Origin: a virus
Length of the DNA stretch: 64,000 nucleotides
IMG/VR virus record: IMGVR_UViG_3300025584_000449
Span: 62,001-126,000 of that record
Strand: one strand, 5' to 3'
The notes beneath the pieces were generated by a model. It was not told the DNA's origin, did no database searches, and saw nothing but the letters and a program-made list of their open reading frames with translations. Shown piece after piece: positions 55,742 to 62,800 of the stretch. Numbering within the stretch: the first letter of the stretch is position 1; every line of letters begins with the position of its first letter. The translations under genes were made by a program, and so were the position numbers.

Positions 55742-56995
55742 ACCGAAATTGATGGCTTTAGCGGCATCACGCTCTTCTTTAGTAATACTATCATAGTTTC
55801 TATTGAACAGGATAGCGGCACAGTAGGCATGCAAATCTTTTCCAGTTCTCAAACATTCAATAAACTTATCTTCTTCACTCATATGAGCTAGTAGTCTAAG
55901 TTCCTGATTTGCGAAGTCCGCTGCGACTATTCTATAGTCTAGATCTTGTGCTGTAAAAGCAGCACGATATACAGCACCTGCTGGTATATTCTGCATATTA
56001 GGTTTGGTACTGGCATATCTACCAGAGTCTGTGTTACCTAATTGCCAGAAACTAGAATGAACTCTACCTGTTACAGAGTTTACATTATTATCTAGAAATT
56101 CCTGTCCGTATGTAGTAACTAATTTCTTTCGTTTTCTGTACTCTAGTAATAGTTTAATTACTGCATGATTTTGTTTTTCAAGTTCTTGTTTATTAGTAGA
56201 GGTTAATGTTACATTACATATCTTAGGCAATAATTCCAACATTTGTTTAGGAGAATCATAATTTACCGTAGGTGACCCAAAAAGATCTACTGAGCAGTGT
56301 GGAGCGAACGCTTCATCCAGCTCAACCTTTAAATCAATAGCGGCCTTTAATGCTATATCTTTTAAGGCAAGCCATCTTTTTCTATCTAAGTGTATACCAT
56401 TCAATTCTAACTCAGCCGTAGCCCGCACAGTAGAATTTTCTAAATGGGCTAGTTTACTCATATCTCTTTGTCTGATAAACTTGTCCAATTTAGTATGCAG
56501 CGGTAATAAGTATTTAACGTCATCACCAGCATACTTAATTTGTTCCTCTGAAAATTGATCACCAAACTTCATACCTACGAAGCTTTTCTGTAAATCCTTA
56601 GAGACAGTCTCTCCAAGATATTTATCTACTACTGCGTCAAAACTATGTTTTGGTATGTTTTTACCCTGTGTCAACAAGTAATCTGCTAATAATGTGTCTT
56701 TCATATTTAAAAGATCAATGTCAAAATTAGCCCTGGTCATAACATAGTCAAACTTAGAGTTGTGTGCTACTTTAGCAGTATCAGGCTTTGCTAGTAATTC
56801 TAGAACAGGAAATATACTAGTACCAAGTCTCGCAACATCTAGTACATACTGAGTATGCTCGGTGCCTATTTGTATTAGAAGTACTTCATTCGTATGAGGA
56901 TCTAGTCCATTAGTTTCTACATCATACCCGATTATACCTCTAGTTTTTATAAACCTCTCTACTATTGGCACATCTTCTGGTTTTGAAATAAACAT
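55742..56995 (-). CDS. polA: DNA polymerase A, exon 1 (3'-5' exonuclease and palm)
   Basis: 418 codons. The exonuclease domain has GYDVETNGLDP (about 20-30, metal ligands D and E), VAHNSKFDY and YAGDDVKYL. The polymerase part has SSFWQLGNTDSGRYASTKPN, motif A as AADFANQELRLLAHMS and the first half of motif B, DAAKAINFG. A 5' nuclease domain is absent, as in T7-like enzymes. Translation of the unspliced RNA would add MNNE and stop. Confidence 0.85.
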
Positions 56996-57811
56996 TTAAT
57001 CTTCTTGCATATGTATTTGTAATTTAGTTTTGCGATGATTCATCTGCAACTTTTCAATTACTTGTTTTTTAATTTGTCTTATACGTTCTCTAGTTAATCC
57101 AAAATCATCACCGACTTCTTCTAATGTATAATTACGTATCTCTCCGATACCAAAGTACATTTTAATTATCTGCTGTTCACGTTCGGTAAAATCTTTTAAA
57201 ATATCTAGAATATCATCCGTTAAATATTCACGCTCAACATCTGTGCTAGGAGGGTCATCTGAGCTAGGAATTATTTCATGGATGTTTGTTCCTTCTTCTG
57301 TTTTCTTATCAATGTCTACATAGTGAAACAATAATGAATTTATATCATCGAAGATTTCATGTTGTTGTAGTTCATGATGTAGTTCATCAAAAGATGGGTC
57401 TCTGCCTAAAGTTTGTTCTAAACTACTTTTGATTTTATTTATCTTACCAACTAGGCCGATCTTGTTAGCCGGTAATCTAATAAGTCTTGCATTTTCATGA
57501 ATAGCATTAATAATAGATTGTCTAATCCACCACACCGCATAAGTAATAAACTTAAACGATTTAGATGTATCAAACCTATCTAACGCTTTCATAAGTCCTA
57601 AATTACCCTCACCAATTAAGTCTTCTAATTGAATACCTTGGCCTTGATACTGTTTAGCGACACTTACAACAAAACGCAAATTAGCAGTGATTAGTTTATT
57701 CTTTGCATGTTCGTTTCCAGCTTGTGCTTTTCTTGCAAGTTCTAATTCTTCTTCTTTAGTCAGAACTTTATTGTTTTTGATTTCGTTTAAATATTGCGTT
57801 AAGGCTGACAT
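56996..57811 (-). CDS. Sigma-70 family RNA polymerase sigma factor
   Basis: 271 aa. Region 2 is complete (LITANLRFVVSVAKQYQGQG ... LMKALDRFDTSKSFKFITYA ... VWWIRQSIINAIHEN) with 2.3/2.4 well preserved. Region 3 is LGRDPSFDELHHEL. Region 4 is FTEREQQIIKMYFGIGEIRN and helix-turn-helix LEEVGDDFGLTRERIRQIKK. Region 1.1 is missing, as in RpoS/RpoH-type factors. It probably redirects host RNA polymerase; which of the two promoter types it reads cannot be told from sequence. Confidence 0.9.
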   Translation of the reverse strand: MSALTQYLNEIKNNKVLTKEEELELARKAQAGNEHAKNKLITANLRFVVSVAKQYQGQGIQLEDLIGEGNLGLMKALDRFDTSKSFKFITYAVWWIRQSIINAIHENARLIRLPANKIGLVGKINKIKSSLEQTLGRDPSFDELHHELQQHEIFDDINSLLFHYVDIDKKTEEGTNIHEIIPSSDDPPSTDVEREYLTDDILDILKDFTEREQQIIKMYFGIGEIRNYTLEEVGDDFGLTRERIRQIKKQVIEKLQMNHRKTKLQIHMQED

Positions 57812-57835
57812 TAAGTTCTTTCTATTTTAATATAT

Positions 57836-57866
57836 AAAAAAGAGGAGCCATTTCTGACTCCTCTTC
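57836..57866 (-). terminator. Rho-independent terminator
   Basis: AAGAGGAGTC-AGAAAT-GGCTCCTCTT followed by TTTT on the minus strand, after the holin-like gene. Confidence 0.85.
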
Positions 57867-57888
57867 ATGGGCCTATAGGTTGTTTATT

Positions 57889-58164
57889 TTACTTTCTCTT
57901 CTTAGTAACTTCAGGCTTTCCGCCATTAGTAGCAGCTTTATGAGCACTATATAGCATAGTACCACCGCCACCTAGTAAGAACGCATCAGTAAGCAGCGCT
58001 TGCATTTGTACGCCTTGTTCTGATCCCCAGATACCGGCAACTAATGCGCCAAGTGCAAATGGGATTAAAGGCCACAATCTCTTAGGAACAGCGCTTTTTA
58101 CATAGTTAGTAACAATAGGAATACCAACCACGGCAATCGCATAAATTGAGTCAAAGTCTAACAT
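57889..58164 (-). CDS. Holin-like membrane protein
   Basis: 91 aa. Two or three transmembrane segments (residues about 7-24, 31-47, 58-75), with a basic C-terminus (KPEVTKKRK). This layout is typical of phage holins. The gene has its own promoter (58234-58262), a leader hairpin GTTACCT-GT-AGGTAAC and a terminator. No endolysin is adjacent, so the role is inferred from topology. Confidence 0.55.
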   Translation of the reverse strand: MLDFDSIYAIAVVGIPIVTNYVKSAVPKRLWPLIPFALGALVAGIWGSEQGVQMQALLTDAFLLGGGGTMLYSAHKAATNGGKPEVTKKRK

Positions 58165-58233
58165 AATTTGTTATTTTCCAATATGTTATAAGTTCGTTAC
58201 CTACAGGTAACGTAGGAAGTTATTTCCTTAATC

Positions 58234-58262
58234 AATATAGTATATTATACTTGATTAGTCAA
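58234..58262 (-). promoter_or_regulatory. TTGACT-N17-TATATT promoter
   Basis: TTGACT (58262-58257), 17-nt spacer, TATATT (58239-58234) on the minus strand, directly after the stop of the E1-like gene. Same class as the rightward late-gene promoters. Confidence 0.8.
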
Positions 58263-58263
58263 G

Positions 58264-58860
58264 TTAAAAATTAAAAGAAAATACGGGTGGACTAGTGTCA
58301 AATCTATGCCAATTAAGGATATACTGAGATCCTATCACAGCCACAATTTTATTTCCTTGTTGGATGATATCATTATCTAGCTCAAACTGTAGCTGACAAC
58401 TTCCATCTTCCGCATCCTCTGGACCTAATGTATCTAACATTTTTTCCAAAGTATTCTTTTCAGATGTAGTAAAGGCAGCTATTGTTCTACCTTCTGATCT
58501 TAAATCGATCCAATGGGTTCGACTATAAACATGACAATATTCAAATAAGAGCCGCCTGAACTTTGGGTTGTCCACGGCACTTACAATACAATCATATCCG
58601 TATAAATCTCTTTCATCTGTAATTCTTTTTTCTAAAGCTTTAAACCCATATCTAGCATGTAATACTGCTGCTTTAGGGTCCATTATATCTTCGTCTTCAA
58701 AATTTTGATAAGAAATATTTTTTGCTTCTACGTGGTCATCGTCTGCTATAGTTATTTCTACGTTACTGTCAGGTAATTGTTCCCAACAAATTAAGTCGTA
58801 TAAATTAGCAGCAAGCCAACTTCCTATTCCACCAGCACCTACAATTAATATTTTTTTCAA
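58264..58860 (-). CDS. E1-like ubiquitin-activating enzyme (ThiF/PRTRC type)
   Basis: 198 aa. GAGGIGSWLA (residues 8-17) is the nucleotide-binding loop. IADDDHVEAKN (38-48) with N48 and Q52, DPKA (K63) and AVDNPKFR (D97) are the ATP/adenylation residues of the ThiF/MoeB/E1 fold. C155 in DGSCQLQ is a candidate thioester cysteine in the position used by PRTRC-type ThiF proteins (SCSLxxA). It overlaps the JAB gene by 4 nt and should adenylate the C-terminal Gly of the Ubl encoded two genes upstream. Confidence 0.8.
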   Translation of the reverse strand: MKKILIVGAGGIGSWLAANLYDLICWEQLPDSNVEITIADDDHVEAKNISYQNFEDEDIMDPKAAVLHARYGFKALEKRITDERDLYGYDCIVSAVDNPKFRRLLFEYCHVYSRTHWIDLRSEGRTIAAFTTSEKNTLEKMLDTLGPEDAEDGSCQLQFELDNDIIQQGNKIVAVIGSQYILNWHRFDTSPPVFSFNF

Positions 58861-59312
58861 GTTACTAGTTCTCTTTCATCTATGTCATGACATATAGCTG
58901 GTACCCACATAAGATGTTCCCGATCACCATTATAATAGTAAACACCAAAGGTCTTATATTTAGGAGAATATATAATGTATATTCCCTTATAACCGGCCTC
59001 TCGAACGTCTGTTATTGAGGGATATGGTTTGTTATTAGGATGTGTATGGTACACCCCTATAAAATCATACTTAGCATCATCGTTATAATGAGTGGTCTCT
59101 TTTATAACATTTAACCATTCTTCTGGGTGAGGCTGGTAATCTTCTTTACCATTGAGTCCTGCTATTACATTGGTAAGTGGTATAAACTTTTCTATGTGCC
59201 ATTCGTTTTTGATTTTAGTGCCGATAAAAGCCCCGCACACCTCGTGCACGGGGCTTGAATCGCCATATATTTTTAACTCCTGAACTATCTCAGGAGTAAT
59301 GAAAACTTCCAT
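58857..59312 (-). CDS. JAB/MPN metallopeptidase (deubiquitinase-like)
   Basis: 151 aa. The complete JAMM set is present: E24 in VHEVCGAFIG, H89 and H91 in VYHTHPNNKPYPS, S99 and D102 in PSITDV. A zinc isopeptidase of this class removes ubiquitin-like proteins from targets or processes their tails. The gene sits between the Ubl and E1 genes with 1-nt and 4-nt overlaps, so the three are co-translated. Confidence 0.85.
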   Translation of the reverse strand: MEVFITPEIVQELKIYGDSSPVHEVCGAFIGTKIKNEWHIEKFIPLTNVIAGLNGKEDYQPHPEEWLNVIKETTHYNDDAKYDFIGVYHTHPNNKPYPSITDVREAGYKGIYIIYSPKYKTFGVYYYNGDREHLMWVPAICHDIDERELVT

Positions 59313-59536
59313 TAGCCACCAATTAGTGTGTTAGCTAAAGTGATGTCTTCAGCATTTAAAAGATCTTCAATGCCCACAGTGTCAGGATTAACCTGACGGC
59401 CATCTACATAAGCCCACTTACTGTTGTTTGTGCATTGCTCTTGCAACTCTGCAAGGGCCTCTGCACCAGTGCCTTGAAACTCTGTGTGACCTTCAGCGGA
59501 TACGATCTTTAATGTGATTTCTTTTTCTTTTGCCAT
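59312..59536 (-). CDS. Ubiquitin-like protein ending in Gly-Gly
   Basis: 74 aa, starting MAKEKEITLKIVSAEGHTEF and ending DITLANTLIGG. Two N-terminal strands, a helix (AEALAELQEQCTNN) and two C-terminal strands fit a beta-grasp fold. The naked C-terminal GG is the form needed for E1 adenylation without prior processing. AAGAGAAA-type binding site. Gene order Ubl-JAB-E1 on the minus strand strongly supports function as a protein modifier or sulphur carrier. Confidence 0.8.
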   Translation of the reverse strand: MAKEKEITLKIVSAEGHTEFQGTGAEALAELQEQCTNNSKWAYVDGRQVNPDTVGIEDLLNAEDITLANTLIGG

Positions 59537-59551
59537 AGTTTTTCTCTTTAT

Positions 59552-61930
59552 TTAAAGTGTAGTTATTTCTTTTGCTACTAAGTCATCGTTGTGTAGTGCA
59601 TATAATCTATTTACTAGCCTATCCATACCAACTTGAGCAGCATTTCCTTTATCAACAATACAAATATACTTTCCAGAATTGTAGTCAAAGACCTTGCAAT
59701 CATTGTGATTATTAGAGTCAGGCTCTAATGATCCTTTTTCAACAAAGTAAGTTCTTATTTTGCCTTTTATTTTATACCCTTTGACTCTTCCTCTAGTGGT
59801 GTCTTTTGTTTCCTCTGTTAATTTAAATAACTTAATGGTGTCAGTTAGTAGTTCCTGACTCTTCTTTAAAGCTTCAACATAAGCTTTTCGTCCAGCAGTT
59901 ATAATATCTTTAACATCGTCTACGGTTACACCCTCTACTATTTTTTCATTAAGTAGTAGATCTACCACATCTAAAATACTTCTTTTATTTGATATTGTCA
60001 AGAATCTATTTGTATTACGAATTCTGTATGAGTTCCCATCTAGAACCATAGAGGTTGTACGACCTTTTCTAGTAATCGGGAATTTTATAGAGAATTGATT
60101 GTAATTATTATGTCCTGGAGATGACCCCATTACATCACTTACTCCACTAATATTAATACCACGGTGCAGTAATTTATGTAATTTTAACGAACATTTTCTA
60201 ACCGAGTCTAGGAAATAATCGAAGTCCTCCTGGGTCTCAAAGCACAAAGCTCGCTCGAGACATTCATCAACTTCATTCTTATTAATACGATTTTCATTAA
60301 TGTAGTATCTTGTAGAGGTCACACCTCTTGTAGAGGTGGATGATTTTATCTCAAGATTAAAATTAACGTTACCTATTGTACCAGCGGTGCTCTTACTACC
60401 CAGACTTAAATAACTTAAAAATGTTGCGTAAACAAGATCCCAGTCAATGGAATTAGGATCTGTGTTTCTTAACATCTTATCAAATACATCATTAAGCCAT
60501 CTGTCGTGCCCTGTATAGGTATTCTTATCAATAGAAAGTGTTTGTCCTGCGTAACTAATAGAGTCCTCAGTTATATCAATACCGTTTAATTTAGTTTTCT
60601 TTATTGTTTCTAAATTATTAATAACTTTGGTTATCTTCTTAGTCATTATGTTTTTACTTTGAACTACTTTTTGAGTGCGTTCTTCTTTTTTCATGTGCAG
60701 TCTCAAGATAGTATTCAAAGTACCATTATCTAAAACAACAACTCTATCTTCACTAGCCTTTGTCTTTAGATAATTTTCGATTATTACTTTATTAAGCATA
60801 ACCGGGGCAGGGTCTGTTAATACAGCTTCACCCAGCGTTAGTAATGGGTCATCATTACCTCTATTTGCCACAGTACCATCAGGACCAAGCTTGTAATATA
60901 CTAAGTGTCCAGCATCAGCGTAGTCATACCAAGAACTAGTTGCTTCTACTTTAAACCAACTAAAGTAATCTCCTGCACAAAATTCTGCTGCGTTATGAAT
61001 TCGTGGAGTGTTGTAATAAGGAAATGTACTTGAGCTACCGACTACACAATATCTAGTGTTATGATGTTCATATACTGAATGTATGTATCTAAACTTGTTA
61101 TTTTCTTTTAATAACTCTAGTTGCTCAGGAGTAGGCTCTTTAGTAGTAATCTTATCAAAGTTTGTTGTATAAGATTCTTTTAAAAATAAATCTATCTCAT
61201 TTATCTTTAATCCAGAAGCGTTAGAATTATATCCACGCCTGCTGCTTAAGAGCCAATTACCAAAACTATTTATTGGCAGAGTTGAGTCTTTGCCAAAATA
61301 AAAGTTTTTTGTATAAGATAGAGCAACCTGTGCATTACTAAAATGACAGGTACCCAATAACTGAAATTTATTATTGTTCTCTCCGTACCCTCTGTTTCTA
61401 TCTAGAAATGAGTTATAACTGGAGAATCGTTCTTGAATTTTACTTATCTTTTCAAGATCAGCTAGATCTGTATCCTTTAATGAATCAATAATAAAGGTGT
61501 CTTTATCAGTAATAATAGGACAGTTACTTCCATAGTTATTAGTCTTTGTCAATGAATAAAAGAATTTTATCTTTCCTTTAGGTATCATCTTATTTATACT
61601 TTTAACTTGCTCTTCTGGCAAAGTTTCAAAAAGTTCACCTATGTCTTGATTAATTTCTTTTGCCCAATCGTAATTAGCTATAGCAGTTGTTACGTCACCC
61701 TGTGAAGTAAAGTTATAGTCATTATCCAGTAAAAACTGATGGTAAGCTAACATTTTTCCTGTATTAAATAAAAACCCTATATGACTTCTTAAACTACTAT
61801 CCCCAGACTGTAATACTGGGCTTGACTTAAACTTAAACGAGGTCTTTTTAAGTAAGTCATAGTCTGCTTCTTCAAATCCTAGATCATATAATGCGTTTAT
61901 TACTTTTAATCTACCGGACGGTATTCTCAT
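59552..61930 (-). CDS. Large unknown protein next to the Ubl cassette
   Basis: 792 aa, the largest gene of the right module, starting MRIPSGRLKVINALYDLGFE. It is Asn-, Ser- and Lys-rich with mixed alpha/beta content and many aromatic segments (FYSLTKTNNYGSNCPIITDK, YCVVGSSSTFPYYNTPRIHN). It carries few K-x-A words, unlike the virion proteins. The C-terminal part (TTRGRVKGYKIKGKIRTYFV, KVFDYNSGKYICIVD) looks like a small beta domain. The 15-nt spacing to the Ubl gene suggests a shared transcript. It could be a ligase, a target or simply a neighbour. Confidence 0.6.
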   Translation of the reverse strand: MRIPSGRLKVINALYDLGFEEADYDLLKKTSFKFKSSPVLQSGDSSLRSHIGFLFNTGKMLAYHQFLLDNDYNFTSQGDVTTAIANYDWAKEINQDIGELFETLPEEQVKSINKMIPKGKIKFFYSLTKTNNYGSNCPIITDKDTFIIDSLKDTDLADLEKISKIQERFSSYNSFLDRNRGYGENNNKFQLLGTCHFSNAQVALSYTKNFYFGKDSTLPINSFGNWLLSSRRGYNSNASGLKINEIDLFLKESYTTNFDKITTKEPTPEQLELLKENNKFRYIHSVYEHHNTRYCVVGSSSTFPYYNTPRIHNAAEFCAGDYFSWFKVEATSSWYDYADAGHLVYYKLGPDGTVANRGNDDPLLTLGEAVLTDPAPVMLNKVIIENYLKTKASEDRVVVLDNGTLNTILRLHMKKEERTQKVVQSKNIMTKKITKVINNLETIKKTKLNGIDITEDSISYAGQTLSIDKNTYTGHDRWLNDVFDKMLRNTDPNSIDWDLVYATFLSYLSLGSKSTAGTIGNVNFNLEIKSSTSTRGVTSTRYYINENRINKNEVDECLERALCFETQEDFDYFLDSVRKCSLKLHKLLHRGINISGVSDVMGSSPGHNNYNQFSIKFPITRKGRTTSMVLDGNSYRIRNTNRFLTISNKRSILDVVDLLLNEKIVEGVTVDDVKDIITAGRKAYVEALKKSQELLTDTIKLFKLTEETKDTTRGRVKGYKIKGKIRTYFVEKGSLEPDSNNHNDCKVFDYNSGKYICIVDKGNAAQVGMDRLVNRLYALHNDDLVAKEITTL

Positions 61931-61949
61931 ATATTTCTTTTTTTCTTTT

Positions 61950-62315
61950 TTAGTTTTTAAGGATACTTAGTACTAAGAATCCATTATCGTCATTATCTGC
62001 GTTTACCTCTTTACCTATTAATTCCTGTAATGAGTTAACTTCGTAGAATTTAATTAATTTCGCTAACCCAGTATAACTGGATAGTTCTCCATCGTCATTT
62101 ATATTGATCCAAAGTCCTGCTTTTTTAGATTCTCCACGATCCTCTAGAAGAAGGTCACTAATCTTGAACTCTCTTCCTTCTGCATCGCGGACTGTAAAAA
62201 TGGCTTTACTGCTAGGACCACTCGGTAAATTAACTTCTTCTTGGTCAATATTTATGACTGTTACTGTCTTATTGGAGCGTCCTACTCCAATGTTTAAAAA
62301 ATCTTTATCGTTCAT
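61950..62315 (-). CDS. Unknown protein (GLAKLIKFYEVNSLQELIGKEV type)
   Basis: 121 aa. The N-terminal half is beta-rich (KTVTVINIDQEEVNLPSG, AIFTVRDAEGREFKISDLLL). The C-terminal half (LAKLIKFYEVNSLQELIGKE, NGFLVLSIL) resembles small phage proteins encoded near replication genes, some of which bind single-stranded DNA. That similarity is from memory and not decisive. Overlaps the next gene by 4 nt. Confidence 0.6.
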   Translation of the reverse strand: MNDKDFLNIGVGRSNKTVTVINIDQEEVNLPSGPSSKAIFTVRDAEGREFKISDLLLEDRGESKKAGLWININDDGELSSYTGLAKLIKFYEVNSLQELIGKEVNADNDDNGFLVLSILKN

Positions 62316-62683
62316 TTATTATTATCGGTTTGATTATTAAAGAAAGGGCCTGCTAATTGCACAGCGTTTTGTCTAGTTGAATTAATGCACGCCATCATAG
62401 TGTCTGCGATAGCTTTAATTAGCTCTGCACCCTGATACTTCTTATGCAAAGTAATAGCTATATTTCTGGTAGTTTCTTCAAGCTCTGCCTGTAGTGCTTG
62501 GTTGCAAACACAGTTCTGAGGAGATCTGCGAGCTTCAAACAGGTCCTGCTTGGTTAACTTTGAAGTAAACTCTGAGTGGCCACATTTGAAACAGGAAGGG
62601 TTCTGATCCCTAACACATGTTTCAATATAATGAATGTGGTCACACTTTTTGCACTTGATGTAACGAATTTTTAGTTCATGCAT
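62312..62683 (-). CDS. Zinc-ribbon protein
   Basis: 123 aa from the ATG at 62683; an upstream start at 62731 would lie in the terminator stem. Starts MHELKIRYIKCKKCDHIHYI; CKKC and CFKC form a zinc ribbon and CVCNQA follows. The C-terminal half is helical (ALQAELEETTRNIAITLHKK). Function unknown. Confidence 0.65.
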   Translation of the reverse strand: MHELKIRYIKCKKCDHIHYIETCVRDQNPSCFKCGHSEFTSKLTKQDLFEARRSPQNCVCNQALQAELEETTRNIAITLHKKYQGAELIKAIADTMMACINSTRQNAVQLAGPFFNNQTDNNK

Positions 62684-62710
62684 TGTACGAATTAAGTCCT
62701 TTATAAATGT

Positions 62711-62746
62711 AAAAATAAGGGAGAGAAGCAATTTGCTTCTCCCCCG
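62711..62746 (-). terminator. Rho-independent terminator
   Basis: GGGGGAGAAGCAA-ATTGCTTCTCTCCC followed by TTATTTTT on the minus strand. Confidence 0.85.
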
Positions 62747-62781
62747 TTCAATATAAAACTAAGCGATGTCGCCTAGTTATT
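62711..62781 (-). ncRNA. Candidate small RNA of two hairpins
   Basis: About 70 nt between the GGTATAAGAAG element at 62782 and the terminator. The 5' half folds as AACTAGGCGA-CA-TCGCTTAGTT, the 3' half is the terminator hairpin. Too short for a gene. Could also be just a double terminator of the reductase transcript. Confidence 0.35.
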
Positions 62782-62792
62782 CTTCTTATACC
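62782..62792 (-). promoter_or_regulatory. GGTATAAGAA-type element
   Basis: GGTATAAGAAG on the minus strand, just after the stop of the reductase gene and only about 35 nt before a terminator. Confidence 0.5.
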
Positions 62793-62800
62793 AAAATAAC

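Noticed and set aside
56996-57811. T4-type late sigma (gp55)
   Set aside because: Regions 2, 3 and 4 are all present, so it is a full RpoD/RpoS-like factor rather than the reduced gp55.
57889-58860. Holin gene as a member of the ubiquitin-like operon
   Set aside because: It has its own TTGACT-N17-TATATT promoter, a leader hairpin and a terminator, so it is a separate unit.
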